The position numbers and the translations under genes were made by a program. A DNA stretch of 64,000 nt from Symbiodinium natans (lineage: Eukaryota > Sar > Dinophyceae > Suessiales > Symbiodiniaceae), in assembly GCA_905221605.1 (NCBI GenBank), contig CAJNDS010001224.1, forward strand, positions 1,600,556 to 1,664,555. Reading direction: 5' to 3'. Shown here piece by piece: positions 1 through 11,278 of this stretch (position 1 is the stretch's first letter; every line of letters starts with the position of its first letter). The notes under the pieces are model-generated. The model ran no database searches. It was not told where the DNA came from and was given only the letters and a program-made list of their open reading frames with translations.

Positions 1-1315
1 TCGTCATCTATGCTTCTTGAGGGGAGAAACAAGCGGATGGCGAGCCGAAATGCGCCTCAGTACATTTCTGTTGCCTACACTTTTCCATTTACAAGCGGCT
101 CTGCAGCACACAGACATTCAAGGAGCAGATCAACATTTGTCGACATCAGGGCCTGGTTGCTATGCCAGAAGTATGAGTACTGAGGCCTGTCCTTGTGCCT
201 CGAGCAGCTTCCCCGGGATGATGCACTCAGAGATCACTACAATCTTTTTCTGTACAGCTTATGCGAAGTGGCTCATGCCCACAAGCCGCTTCGCAGACAA
301 GTACGTGACTGGCCACGACACGACCCCTCCCCCCCCCTCCCCCCCCTCCCCCCCAGTTCGAGTTACAGCCCAGTCACGTACTGCTATGGCTATGTTGCAG
401 CGCAACTGACATACTGCTTGTGCGGGGAAAACGTCAAACATTGGTGAGGATGAGAAGCCTCCGATACGGTTGGACGGACTTGCAACACTACTGCCAAACA
501 CAAAGCTATCCAACGGCCTTCAGCGCGACGTAATCCTCCCAACGCTGGCCCCACCGAGCACCCCGATGTGTTTGATGAACATGGGGTCCAGACGGGGCGC
601 CGGGCCGGTCTTGTCTACAGGACGTTGGGACACTGCAACCACAGTTCTGAAGTACGACCAGCTCCTTGTGCAGGGCTGCTTGAGGGTGATGCTGGCCCCA
701 ACATGTCACCAACGCCTCGTCCTGCAACGGGGCGCGAGAGCCGGGACTCGCTCTTGAGGCGAGGAGCAGGTTCGCCCTCTACAGACCCCCTAAACCTTGA
801 GCTTCCTCTCTGTCTGAAGCTCTTGAAGCCCTTCCTGAAATGTGAGGCCCCTCACGACGTCAAGCCATCTCAAGCCATCTCAAGTCCTAAACTAAAGCGA
901 CCCGACGTGTCGGTTTTGCGCGAAAACCGCCTTCCCATCACCAAACCCTGGGCCCTGGACCAGGAAAGCAGCGCAGGATCGGCCAGCGGCCAAGATTCCA
1001 TTGGGAGCTAGCCAGACAAGTGGATTTCTTGCGGGAGAAAATCTTCTGAACCCGACTCGCTCCACCCGAAGCCCTGAAGTTTCTGAAGGTTTTCGGTGTT
1101 TAGGATTTCAGGTTTTGGGGGTCGCGCGCAGAGTTTTTCTCTGGCCCTTTGTCAAGACACATCTGTGGCCGGGTCCTGCTGCGCAGCCATGGTCGCAGTC
1201 CGGCACCAAGAAGTGCAGAATTCCACACCCAAAAGGCCTGGTTGTCAGCTGCAGATGAGGAAGCCCATGAGGCATGCGAGAGCAGAAACCCATGAGACAT
1301 GCGAGAGCACAAACC

Positions 1316-1365
1316 CCAAACCCCTAGCCCTAAACCCAAAACCAAAAACCCTAAACCCTAATGCC
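1316..1365. repeat. Degenerate interstitial CCCTAAA patch
   Basis: About seven imperfect units of the CCCTAAA/CCCAAAA type. It matches the telomere unit used by plants and dinoflagellates but is short and decayed, so it is an interstitial remnant rather than a chromosome end. Confidence 0.6.
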
Positions 1366-2140
1366 GGCTTGTCCAAGTACTGAGGCCGATCCCATGCTTG
1401 AGCTGGTGCGGGCGTGGCCTGGGACCCTAGAAGGTTTATGACATCGCAAGGCAAGCAGATATGACGTCTTGCGGCTCATGTTTGGCCACTTCGTTGCTCT
1501 AGGCCCTCCAAGGCACAGCAAATGAGCCATGTTGGATGATAAGCCGATAAGCTATGTAAGAGGCATCCGATGTAACAAACACAGATTTTTGGTTTGTGGC
1601 AGCTGTATATCGGTCGCAAGGTTGAAGTTGGACAATTGCTGCACGACCAAATGTAGACTAGGAAAGCTGAGCTACGGGCTTCAGTCGGGCCTAGGAACTG
1701 CAGCGCTGGGTTCTTTACGCCGTCAGAATGATTCAAAGTGTCTTTCTGAAGCACCGAGACGGCCAAAAAAAGTTCAGTTTCGGAGATGCGGCGGTTTCCA
1801 GTGTGGGTGGAACTTGCCAGCAATGCAAACCCCTGGGCTTTTCCTCATAGCAGTACTCCCTCTCCCCTCCCTCCCTGCCTCTCCCTCCCTCCGATACATG
1901 GAGGTGAGACACGAAGTCGCATGTCGTGCAATGCTTTGCATTCTGATTCGGCAAGCAAAAGTTATGGCAGTTGCAGTGCGTGGCATTATCAAACGCTAGT
2001 CCACTAGCAGTTGTGGTCTCTTGTAAATCGACAGCAGCCACAGCAACAACAGCTTCAACAACAGTAGCAAGAACAGCAAAGGTCCGCTTTCTCTTGAATT
2101 CAGGCGTTTCCCCAAAAATGGCTCGTACCCTTTATACACC

Positions 2141-2282
2141 CCGATCTCGTATAATTCGGTTCCTGTGGACCCTTAAAATTGGTACCCTTGCGTGTTTGGG
2201 AAGCCCCCAAATATCTCGTATAATTCGGTTCCTGTGGACCCCTTGAATTGGTACCCTTGCGTGTTGTGGGAAGCCCCCAAAT
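2141..2282. repeat. Two-unit tandem repeat of about 70 bp
   Basis: The phrase ATCTCGTATAATTCGGTTCC, followed by GTACCCTTGCGTGTT and AAGCCCCCAAAT, occurs twice in a row with a few small differences. There is no coding sign. It looks like a local duplication. Confidence 0.75.
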
Positions 2283-4050
2283 GGAGGTTTCCGAAATTAG
2301 GGGTACCCTAGGGGTCCTGAAAATAAGGGAATCCTACTATTTGGTGCTATTTTCGTAATCCCTAGATCAACTGGTTTGTCAGTCGACGTCGCACCGACAA
2401 GTTGGCAGAGATGGGTGACCGCCAGGTGGAATGGGCATTTCGGGGCATGTCCGAAACAGTGGCACCCCCAATGTACCCCACTATCATCTCTTAGGGCAGT
2501 GTGTACCAAATTGCCAAAACGCCTTTGAAGCATGGGAGGTGTTGAGCTTGGCTTTGATAAGCTGCCGGGAGTGCTCTCCTCTGGGTCGCTGCCTTTTCTC
2601 TGGCAAATTCTCATTGCAGCCCCCCTACTCCTGGACCGCTAGATCCACGCTGTCAGCCCAAGCCATGAGTGGACAGGCCATTCAGCGTCGCAATGCGATC
2701 ATGGAGCTGCAGGCACGCATTCGATCGACGTTGTTTAGCCAGCTTCTTAGTAGTCCTTCAAAGGCGGCAATGGATCACACCAGCAGCTTGGCCTGCGGCT
2801 GAGTTTGGTTGCGACTGTCCACGGTGAGCTGCTGGCAAACCGCGTGCCATGCAGGAGCAAAGCCTACCACAGCATGTGCGAGAATCAGAGGCTAGATGCA
2901 CAGCCTGTGTGCAATTCTGGGAGAGTCTCGATGGCCCAATTCAAGGCACGCCTGCGAAGTGCTCGCCGCCGACGTCTGTTGGAGCAAATGGTCGCCCGGT
3001 TGATCCAACAGGGGTTTATTGTCGTGCACGCCTTGCGCGAACGTGCCATATTGTTGAGTGACCAGTGACCACGTTTTCTGTTGGGCGGTGGGGTTGTCAG
3101 ACGCAATGAGCCTCACGGCCACGTAAGGCCAAAGAAGAACTGCGAGCGCGAGCAAAGGAAGAGGAGGACCCTCGTCGCAGGGGAGGTTGAGAGTTTGAGG
3201 ATTGCACAGGGTTGAGCAAGTTGCGATGAAGATTCTTGACGAATGGAAGTTCTAGGATCTTTCCCAAGCGGCTTCCATCCACTCAACCCCACCAGCCACT
3301 GAAGAAGCGGAAAAGAAAGGCCGGGCATCGCGAGCCGGGCCAACTTCTTCTGATGCATTTCCGGGCATCTGTTTCCTGGGTCTTTTGCAATCTAGCGAAA
3401 GCAGAGCCGATGAGCAGAAACATTTCGGCAGATGGTTACTTTCGTGGAGCCTGTGCAGGCGACTCGCAAGAAGACGACGAAGGTTGATCTGCCATTTTTC
3501 AGGGCAAGTGTCAGATTGCTTGGCCGAGTGTGTTGAAGGATTGCGGACCCATGTCACTGCTTTGCCAGGCTGAGCTACAGCAGATGGTGTGGGAGCTCGA
3601 GGCATTGGGACCCAGTGACCCAGTGGGCCGCTTCGCCAAAGCTGGCAACGCAATAGAACTTGGGCTTTGAGGTTTGCCGAAAACAGAGGCACCAGTACGG
3701 TGCTGAAAGCGAGTGTGTGCAGCGTGGTTTGCTGGCATCCAAAACACCTGCGGAGCCATCATGTCCACATACAAGGGTGCAAGCGACCCGTAGTTCAGAC
3801 CTGCAAGGCCCCTGGCAGTTTTGACTCACGTATTTCACTGAGCTGTTGCGTGTGAAAGGGAATAGGACTAGAATAATCAAAGTAGGTATGATGTTCCCTG
3901 CACAGTGTCCCAGTGTCTTCTCCACCAAGATAGCCCCAAGAAATTCAAATTATTCGTGGCTGATTTGCAGGTCTTTTTGTACCTGGCCAATGCTCGCTGC
4001 TTGTCAGAACTTGCGGGTGTTGACGGGACAAAGAGAGAGGCTGGGAGGGG

Positions 4051-4294
<244 letters not shown>

Positions 4295-4577
4295 AAGAGG
4301 TGTTTCCTTTCGGGGGGACATCTCCGCTGGGCAGAAGAAGAAGAGATCAACTGCAGCAAAACAAAGCAAGAATGAGCTGGAGGCAGGCGCTGCTTGCCAA
4401 CGCTGGGTTACAAAAAGAGAAACTCGAAGGAAGATGCGGTTGGTGGAGGACATAGTCGAAGAACATTTTTAAATTCTCCATGTGCGCTGCGCGGGCCTGT
4501 GTGAGCGAAAGATCTAGTCACCCGAAAAACCCAAATCCCGAAAGCCCTGAATCCGAACAGCCCAAACCCGAATTAAA

Positions 4578-4632
4578 ACCTAAACACCCTAAACCCTAAA
4601 AGCCCAAAACCCTAAACACCCTAAACCCTAAA
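4578..4632. repeat. Short interstitial CCCTAAA patch
   Basis: Several CCCTAAA and CCTAAACAC units in a row, lying just upstream of the first ~0.5 kb direct repeat. Confidence 0.65.
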
Positions 4633-4684
4633 AACACTGGCATCTTTGGCTTGTCGTGGCCTGGTCCTTTTTGTCACCTTGCCC

Positions 4685-5165
4685 CGAATTTGGACCTATG
4701 AAGGTGAAGAAGGCGAAGCTCCACGTAAAGGAGGAGCAAGAGCCACGGAAAAACCACGTGCGACCTGCACTATCATACCCCTAGTGCATCAGCACCAGAA
4801 TTCCAGAATGATCAGAAAGAACTAGTCCGTAGCCCCCTGAAAACGCATTCCTCTTTGTCGGTCTTGTTATTTCTGCTGCGCATCGGTCTGCTTCTGCTTG
4901 GTCTTCGGTGCGCTTGTCGTGTTGGGCTGCTGTTTCACTTGCACTTGCATTGACGACGGTTCAACCGTCGTTTCCACTTTTTGCCAGCTCGTGGACTGAG
5001 CAGGTTACCATCGGTTGGCGCCCCGATGCAAGTGATCCGCTCAAGGTGACCGTCGCGGTTTCCCCCAAATGTTCCCTAGGCCTTCAATCCCTAAACTGTA
5101 AATCGCCGCCAAGCGGACTGTGGCTGTTGCCCTTGTTTCCGGTATGTGTGTGTGGCAGGATAGAC
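4685..5165 (+). repeat. ~0.5 kb direct repeat, copy 1 (upstream of RT ORF)
   Basis: This stretch is nearly identical to 8086-8622. Both run from a block containing CCTATGAAGGTGAAGAAGG through GGTTGGCGCCCCGATGCAA to CGCCGCCAAGCGGACTG and end in a GTGTGTGTGGCAGGATAG segment. The two copies flank the RT ORF in the same orientation. They may be terminal or UTR-type repeats of a retroelement, or two insertions of one repeat family. No coding capacity is evident. Confidence 0.8.
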
Positions 5166-5465
5166 TTGGTGGGGTGGGTGGGTGGGTGGGTGGGTGGAGG
5201 TGCTGTCACAAGCGTCCATGCCTTTGGCGAACATGCCCAGTGTTTCTGCTTCTTTGCACAACACACTGCAGAAGGTTTTTGTGATTTTGACGTTTCTGGT
5301 CCGTTGCGTTGCCGCAAATCTAGGAATCCAACTATTTCGGGACTCCATGCTCTGGATCGTTCTTTTGGCCCTATCCCTAGCCTGTGCCAGTCACCTGCTC
5401 ACGAAGCAACTTGTGCATGAAAGTAACGTTCTTGGAGCTGCCCCAGGCCCTGAACGTTGCCCTGA

Positions 5466-5730
5466 ACCCTGACTTATGAAGTTGAAGAAGATGAAGCTCA
5501 ATGATGAGCAAGAGTCACAGAACAACCAGGTGCAACCTGGACTATCATACCTTAGAGCGTCACAGCCCCTAAGCGCCCACTTCCAAGTGCACGGTGTGGG
5601 GTTTAGGGATTTCGTGCGAGCCCGCGGCGACTCCTGCAAACGCATTCCCACCCTCTGTGTTGACTTCTGCTTTGCCTTCGGTATGCTTGTTGTTTTGGGC
5701 TCCTGTTTAACATCTTGATGGCAGCTGTAG
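5466..5730 (+). repeat. Diverged partial copy of the ~0.5 kb repeat
   Basis: The start (CTTATGAAGTTGAAGAAG, then AGCAAGAGTCACAGAACAAC and ACTATCATACC) matches the first part of the 4685 and 8086 repeats with many substitutions. Later parts (TCCTGCAAACGCATTCCC, TTGACGACAGTTG) also align. It lies directly upstream of the RT ORF, so it could be that element's 5' untranslated segment. Confidence 0.6.
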
Positions 5731-5734
5731 CCCT

Positions 5735-7657
5735 GTGTCATTGACGACAGTTGTAGTGTTGGTCATTTCTGACCTTAAAAGAGCAGTGCATGACTCAGTT
5801 GGTACCGCGTCAGGCCTAGATGGATGGCGTGCAGACGAAATCATGCTTTTCTCCGACTCTATGTTTCAGACGCTGGCAGAGTTCCATGAAAGATGCGAGA
5901 CAGTCGGACAAGTTCCGACAAGTTGCAAGACCTCGAGGCAGGTGCACTTGTCAAAGGGCAAGCCGCCTCAGGCAGATGGGGCCACGCTTGCCAAAGACCT
6001 CAGAACGGTGAGCATAGCAAGCATGTACTGGCGTGTTTACACCAAAGCGAAATTTCAGCATGTGGCAACGCAGAATTGGCTGCGCCAAGCGATGCCAGAG
6101 TGTGTTGACGGTGGAGTACCGGGCAGAGGGGTTGGTGATGGGATAGGGCAACTCTTACGCTGTGTCCACAAGGACTGGTATGTTGGCACCCTAGACCTCA
6201 GCCTGGCCTTTGATATGGTAGACCCCAGTCTGGCGATTAGGATCATGCGGCGCTGTGGATTGGAGCCACTTCTTGCTGAGTTGCTGCTGCAAGTCTGGAC
6301 TGATCAAAGGAGATTTCTGCAGTACCTTGGCGAAACGAAGCCCGGTAGTGAGCATGTCACTGTTAGCCTTCCCCCAGGCGACAGTTTCTCGATGTGCGCT
6401 ATGTCGTTCTTCACACTGCCCGTGATCAATGCTATCAAGTCGGCTTACCCCAATGCCACACAAGTGGTGTTTGCTGATGACAGGTCCTTTTCGACGGCTA
6501 GTGCCCGGGAGCTTCAGCAAGTTAAGCGGATGTGGCGGGAATGGGCCCTGAAACTCGGATTGAAAGAAAACGATGAAAAAGCCCAGTTTTACCATCCCAA
6601 GGTCCGTGGGAGGAAAAGTCTGGTTGCTGAGGGTTTTGATCCTGAACGGGTGGGACCTAACATCAAGATCCTGGGGTACTGCTTCTCGGCTGCCTTGGGT
6701 AGAAAAGCTGAGAATTGCGAAAAAGCGAGGCTTGAAGAATCGCAACGTAGAGTCGCCAAGTGTTGGTGTTTGCCGGGTACCCTCAAGCGGAAGGTTCGAC
6801 TCGCGCAAGGATCGGCGCTGCCGAAAGCAGCGTGGGGTTGGCTCTTCAGAAGACCCGCCCTGGAGGACTTGACAGCTTTTGAGTCGGTGGTCCGTCGTCT
6901 GATGAAGAAACAGAAAGTTGCTAGCCCCCACTTATTCCAACTGGTGAAAGGCCACAGATGGGATTTGCGCTTTGTTGCACTGCATGAAGCTGTCAATGTG
7001 GTTCATAGGCTGGTGTCGAAAACCGGTGCTGAGATTGGTGCCTTCAAGAAACCCAAGTCGGGGTGGGTAGGGGCCGTCCGCAAGGGCCTCAGGGAACTAG
7101 GCTGGATAGAACAGCTGGCGCCTTGGACTTGGAAGCATGATGCCTTGGGATGCACCTTATGTCTTCGGCGCGGGCAAGAGGGATGGCAACCTGAGATAGG
7201 AAAAGTCCAGCACATGTTGAGGGAATCTTGGCGAAGAACCTGCTACATGAGATGGCAGGCCCAGGACAGGATAGACAGCCGCATGTGCCGGAACGTGCCT
7301 TATGGTGAGGCGCGTCATAAGGAACTCCGCTATTTGGACCTCACTGCACATCAGTTGGCAGTGGTGCGTGGGGCTGCAGTGTCACCACAAAAGTTCAACC
7401 AAATGAAGAAAAACAGTGCGCTTGGATGCCCATACTGCAAGTGTAGCGTTGCGGATTGGCAGCACGTTGCTTGGGATTGCGCAATGGCACCAAGGCCAAG
7501 GCAGGTGTCTGCTGATGCTTGTTTTGATGTCTTACAGAAAAGATTGGGCTGGCCGTCGGGCTTGATGAACAGGAGGGAACTGGATACAGGAATCCTTGCG
7601 TGGCTTGCGAAAGTCAGGGAGGGTTGTTTGGTGTCTAGGAGGCAGGCGTCTGCCTAA
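5735..7657 (+). CDS. Non-LTR retrotransposon reverse transcriptase, 5'-truncated
   Basis: A 640-residue ORF with the core of a LINE-type reverse transcriptase. Visible motifs, in order, are GLDGWRADEI (residues 27-36), a fingers segment LRTVSIASMYWR, the palm aspartate in LDLSLAFD (Asp154), LPPGDSFS (the usual QG of this motif is PG here) and the catalytic FADD (residues 246-249, a YADD variant). Near the C terminus CPYC...HVAWDC (about residues 565-582) forms a C-x2-C-x8-H-x4-C zinc knuckle like those of LINE C termini. No apurinic-type endonuclease domain is found upstream, so the copy is probably 5'-truncated or the domain has diverged. The frame is intact, suggesting recent insertion or a functional remnant. 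The first Met at 5735 is just the first in frame. Flanking direct repeats at 4685 and 8086 may belong to the same element. Confidence 0.85.
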   Translation: MSLTTVVVLVISDLKRAVHDSVGTASGLDGWRADEIMLFSDSMFQTLAEFHERCETVGQVPTSCKTSRQVHLSKGKPPQADGATLAKDLRTVSIASMYWRVYTKAKFQHVATQNWLRQAMPECVDGGVPGRGVGDGIGQLLRCVHKDWYVGTLDLSLAFDMVDPSLAIRIMRRCGLEPLLAELLLQVWTDQRRFLQYLGETKPGSEHVTVSLPPGDSFSMCAMSFFTLPVINAIKSAYPNATQVVFADDRSFSTASARELQQVKRMWREWALKLGLKENDEKAQFYHPKVRGRKSLVAEGFDPERVGPNIKILGYCFSAALGRKAENCEKARLEESQRRVAKCWCLPGTLKRKVRLAQGSALPKAAWGWLFRRPALEDLTAFESVVRRLMKKQKVASPHLFQLVKGHRWDLRFVALHEAVNVVHRLVSKTGAEIGAFKKPKSGWVGAVRKGLRELGWIEQLAPWTWKHDALGCTLCLRRGQEGWQPEIGKVQHMLRESWRRTCYMRWQAQDRIDSRMCRNVPYGEARHKELRYLDLTAHQLAVVRGAAVSPQKFNQMKKNSALGCPYCKCSVADWQHVAWDCAMAPRPRQVSADACFDVLQKRLGWPSGLMNRRELDTGILAWLAKVREGCLVSRRQASA

Positions 7658-8085
7658 CGTACCGGTGCTCATGATGGGGGCTGTCTCGAGGTGCCTGCTG
7701 GCTTTTCCTCGCGTTTGCTCCTTTCCTCTCCTCTTGGGGCCTCGTGTTCGGAGGCGGGGGGTTGGAGGGGTGGCCCTTTTTGCGTTTTCACCACTCGCCG
7801 TAGGCGGTAGGTCCCGGTAGGCGGTGTAGTGTTTCATGATATCCGCATTTGTTGCCTCGACCTGCTCAGGCCACGGTGCAGAGCAGCTAAGGACATTTGC
7901 GGATTTTCTTTCTTTGGGCGATGTTTTTTCGCCCGTCTTTCGGTTGACCCCGTTCTCCGAGATCGGCGTCTTCCGAGTTCTACATTTCCCCCCTGTTGGT
8001 CATTTAGTCGTTTCTATTCACATCAGTGCAAGAAGCTGGCAGCTCATGGATGAAAACAGGCTTCCTAGAGCTACCCGAAGCCCCG
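7658..8085. other. Downstream sequence of the RT ORF, no gene seen
   Basis: GC-rich then T-rich sequence between the RT stop codon and the second direct repeat. It is probably the 3' untranslated part of the non-LTR element. No clear poly(A) tail marks an end. Confidence 0.4.
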
Positions 8086-8622
8086 AATTGGGGCCTATGA
8101 AGGTGAAGAAGGCGAAGCTCCACGTAAAGGAGGAGCAAGAGCCACGGAAAAACCAGGTGCGACCTGCACTATCATACCCCTAGTGCATCAGCGCCAGGAT
8201 TCCAGAATGATCAGAACGAACTAGTCCGTAGCCCCCTGAAAACGCATTCCTCTTTGCCGGTCTTGTTATTTCTGCTGGGCATCAGTCTGCTTCTGCTTGG
8301 TCTTCGGTGCGCTTGTCGTGTTGGGCTGCTGTTTCACTGGCATTTGCATTGACGACTTATTCTGAGATTCTGTAGCTTCCATTGCCATTAGCATTGGCAG
8401 GTGAAATGTGTACCACTATGGTATATATCTTGTAGTTTCCACTTTCTGCCAGCTAGTGGTCTGAGCAGGTTACCATCGGTTGGCGCCCCGATGCAAATGA
8501 TCCGCTCAAGGTGACCGTCGCGGTTTCCCCCAAATTTTCCCTAGGCCTTCAAAACTGTAAATCGCCGCCAAGCGGACTGTGGCTGTTGCCCTTGTTTCCG
8601 CTGTGTGTGTGTGTGGCAGGAT
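8086..8622 (+). repeat. ~0.5 kb direct repeat, copy 2 (downstream of RT ORF)
   Basis: Near-identical to 4685-5165 except for an extra ~80 bp around 8357-8440 (TTATTCTGAGATTCTGTAGC to ATATATCTTGTAG) that is absent from copy 1, and loss of a short piece before the CGCCGCC block. Confidence 0.8.
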
Positions 8623-9999
8623 AGAGTTCCACCCATTAAAAACAGCTCGGGCATCAGGAGGCTTGCTTGTTTCACGAAGCGGTCGGGAGGGTGAGGGCAG
8701 GGTGTTGCTGCAAAAGGGCAAAGGATTACGTGCAGATTCTCGCAACCTGGAAACATGTGATCATGAAAGAGCAAAGGAGGAAACCTTACCCGCAAACCCC
8801 AAATGAATTCCACAGATACCTAATCCCTGGGATGCCAATTTGGCACGCCACGACTACGGGTCCTTTTCTCGTAAGTACTACAATTCATTAGCATGTGTGC
8901 AGGCGGATCCCAGTACTTATTTCTGCACAAGTAGCCTGAACTGCAACGCTAAGCCCTAAGCCCCTAGATGCAAGCCGTGAATCTGACAATGCTTGATTTG
9001 TGTTCTGCCTGGAGGCACGTGTGACAAGCGGCCTCAACGACGGTTCGAGCCTCTGGTCCATATTTCCACATCGAGGATTATTATTATTATTATTATCATC
9101 AGTATTATTATCATAATTATAATTATTATTTTACTATTACCATTCCCACTATTATTAATAATATTGTTATTCTGATCATAGTTTTGGGGGGTTCTTTAGC
9201 GGCTTATAGTAGCTTGGTAGTGCTTGGTTCGAGGCAGGGTTGAACTTGAGTTCAGCCTTTGTGCCTTGCAGTGCCCTTGGCCCAGGCGCCAGATGCAGCG
9301 AACAATAGCAGTGAGCATACTGATGATTATTGTTATCATTGTTATAATTCTGATGAGTATTAAATTCCTAACCCTGATTGTTTTTTTGATTTTTTATGAT
9401 TCTCATTATTGTGATTGTCAAATACTGATAATCGCCAGAAGAATCTAGCACAGAAGCAGCTACTCATCCAGTGCCAAATCCCAAAGCAAGTGGAAACGGT
9501 GTTGTTCAGAGCTTGGGGTTGAGGGATGATGTGTTGTTGTCATTATTTCCGGCACATTATTATGAAATTTCTTGAATTTTCTGATTGTGAATAGATTAAT
9601 ATTACGATTCTTATGTGTCTTGTTGTCATTTGAGTGCTGTTATTCATGTTGCTATGATTAGGCTGCTTCGGGTAGGATTTTGCAAGGCCTTTCCTGGGCG
9701 ACCTGCGAGATGTGGCTTGGCTTTGGATACACTAGCTGCACGATGTGGGAATCGGAGATGGTTTCTTCTGGGAGAGGCGGGTCTTGGAGGGGGGTCAGCA
9801 TATATTTTTACAAGTTGCTGCCGTTCCCAGCATGTGAGATTGCTATCGCGCGATCAAGATCCTAAGAGCTCAGGTTGGGCGACGAAAGAGTTCGAAGGCT
9901 GCGAAATAGGGTTGCCGCTGCAAATGAAACCTTGCAGTTGTTTTTTACGCGAGGCTCTTGGGCCCTAAGCTGTAGCCGACACCTTCAATCCATGCCCAG
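8623..9999. other. AT-rich spacer, no recognised gene
   Basis: Contains an ATT/TTA-rich block at about 9077-9175 and AT-rich segments to about 9600. The short ORFs here have no recognisable domains. Confidence 0.5.
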
Positions 10000-10072
10000 G
10001 CAGGGTTGGCGAGAAGTGATGGAGGACTCCCACGTCGCACTGCCTGCCGGCTCATCTCTGCTGGGGTTCTCG
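10000..10072 (+). pseudogene. Orphan exon-like fragment of a PP2C-type protein phosphatase
   Basis: An AG at 9998-9999 is followed by G CAG GGT TGG. With a preceding AT supplied by another exon this reads MQGWREVMEDSHVALPAG, the N-terminal signature of metal-dependent PP2C phosphatases, whose Arg, Glu and Asp (R..xMED) lie at the metal/phosphate site. The segment could end at 10072 before a GC-type donor (GCCCAA). The next expected motif (DGHGG) and other PP2C exons were not found nearby. It may be one exon of a gene with very long introns, or a captured or relict exon. The match is short, so confidence is limited. Confidence 0.4.
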
Positions 10073-10185
10073 GCCCAACCCCAAACACGAAAAAGCCTTA
10101 CCAAAAAAAGGACTGCTTGCACCCAGGCCAGCACGGAACAAAAAACTAAGCCCCCTTGATAGGGGGTTGGGGGTAGAAACCCTAA

Positions 10186-10302
10186 ACCCTAAAAGAGTCG
10201 AGTCTGGGTGGGTCTAGGGTGGGTGTCACTTAGCTAAGCTGGAGCGAGCGGCTCGGGGTGTTTTACACCCGAGCGAGCGAATACGACCGACAAACCCTAA
10301 AC
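10186..10302. repeat. GC-rich hairpin unit between telomere-like arrays, copy 1
   Basis: The unit holds AGAGTCGAGTCTGGGTGG, then a hairpin whose arms are GAGCGAGCGGCTCGGGTGT-like and ACACCCGAGCGAGCG. It is bounded on both sides by CCCTAAA units. The same architecture with changed bases recurs at 12013-12115. Confidence 0.65.
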
Positions 10303-10386
10303 CCTAAACCCTAAACCCTAAACCCCAAACCCCAAACCCCAAACCCCAAACCCCAAACCCTAAACCCTAAACCCTAAACCCTAAAC
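10289..10386. repeat. Interstitial telomere-like array (CCCTAAA/CCCCAAA)
   Basis: About 14 units. A central run of CCCCAAA units is flanked on each side by CCCTAAA units, so variant units are clustered rather than mixed, as expected if the array grew by local amplification. Confidence 0.9.
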
Positions 10387-10739
10387 TAAGTGAGGGGTCG
10401 CTTCCGTCGAGCGACAGACCCCGAACGCTCGGCCGAGGGCCTTACAGCCCGAGCGCCCAAGCGAAAAGAGAAACGGAAAGGTGAGGGTTAAGCCTCACCG
10501 TCTGTCCTGGACAGGCCAACGGACATCGGCCTTTTTTACGACAACGTCAGTACTCGGCTAAGGGATGGCCGGCACCCAGACCACCTTTAGCGTAGCTAAA
10601 GTATAACCCCAAATCGTAACCCTTTGCCTTTGGAGGTCGGTTCAGGGTTTTGGGTTCAGGGTTTGCCAGGGGGCCTGGCCCTGGTAGCTGGATTCCTGGA
10701 CCAGGAGGCTGGCGAGGGGGGCTGGTTGCTCAATTTCGG

Positions 10740-11045
10740 CGTTTCCGGGTCAAGGGTCATCGGGCCAAGGCCTCCCGGGCCAAGGGCCCCCAAGGGCCCC
10801 TGGCCAAGCGCCCTGGGCCAGCCCCATCCTGACCAAACCAAAACTCGTCGGGCCAAAAGACCTGTGGGCCAAAGGCCCACGGCCAACCCAGGCCAGCCCC
10901 CAAGGGTCAAGGGCCAAGGGTTCCGGGCCAAAAGGGCCCCCGCGCCAAGGGCCTTCGGAAGCCAAGGGCCTTGCGGGGCCAAGGACCAAGGGCCTTGCAA
11001 AACCGACCGCCAAGGACCCCTCGGGCGAAGGGCCCCCCACACCAA
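10740..11045. repeat. GGGCCAAGG-type low-complexity block
   Basis: Many irregular repeats of GGGCCAAGG and CCAAGGGCC give open frames on both strands that are rich in Gly, Pro and Ala. These are composition artefacts. Confidence 0.7.
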
Positions 11046-11278
11046 CGCCCTGGAATCGCATGCCTAGGAAGCCCCCAACAAGCCACCAAGAGCCACCAAA
11101 ATGCTTCAAAAGGCTTCAAAAGGCCCCCTAAAAGAAGGGGGACTACAAGATTTGTCCGTGCCCACAATGAAAAATGCGATTTTTGAATATTGAAAACATT
11201 GTTTTTAGGCACCCCTGCCCGCAATGAAAAATGTTCTTTTTTTAGTACTGAAATCGATGGCTCCCCCAAATCAGCAAG

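Larger units (their letters stand above)
1..4046. other. Gene-poor stretch, no recognised gene
   Basis: Several short open frames occur on both strands but none shows a recognisable domain, and they overlap each other in ways typical of chance ORFs. The stretch includes a degenerate CCCTAAA patch near 1316-1365 and a two-unit tandem repeat at 2141-2282. The rest could be long introns or intergenic DNA. I see no exon I can assign. Confidence 0.5.

Noticed and set aside
4824-4834. TCCGTAGCC as the 5' part of a spliced leader (also at 8222)
   Set aside because: Only nine bases match and the rest (CCTGAAAACG) does not. It is part of the ~0.5 kb repeat, so likely coincidence.
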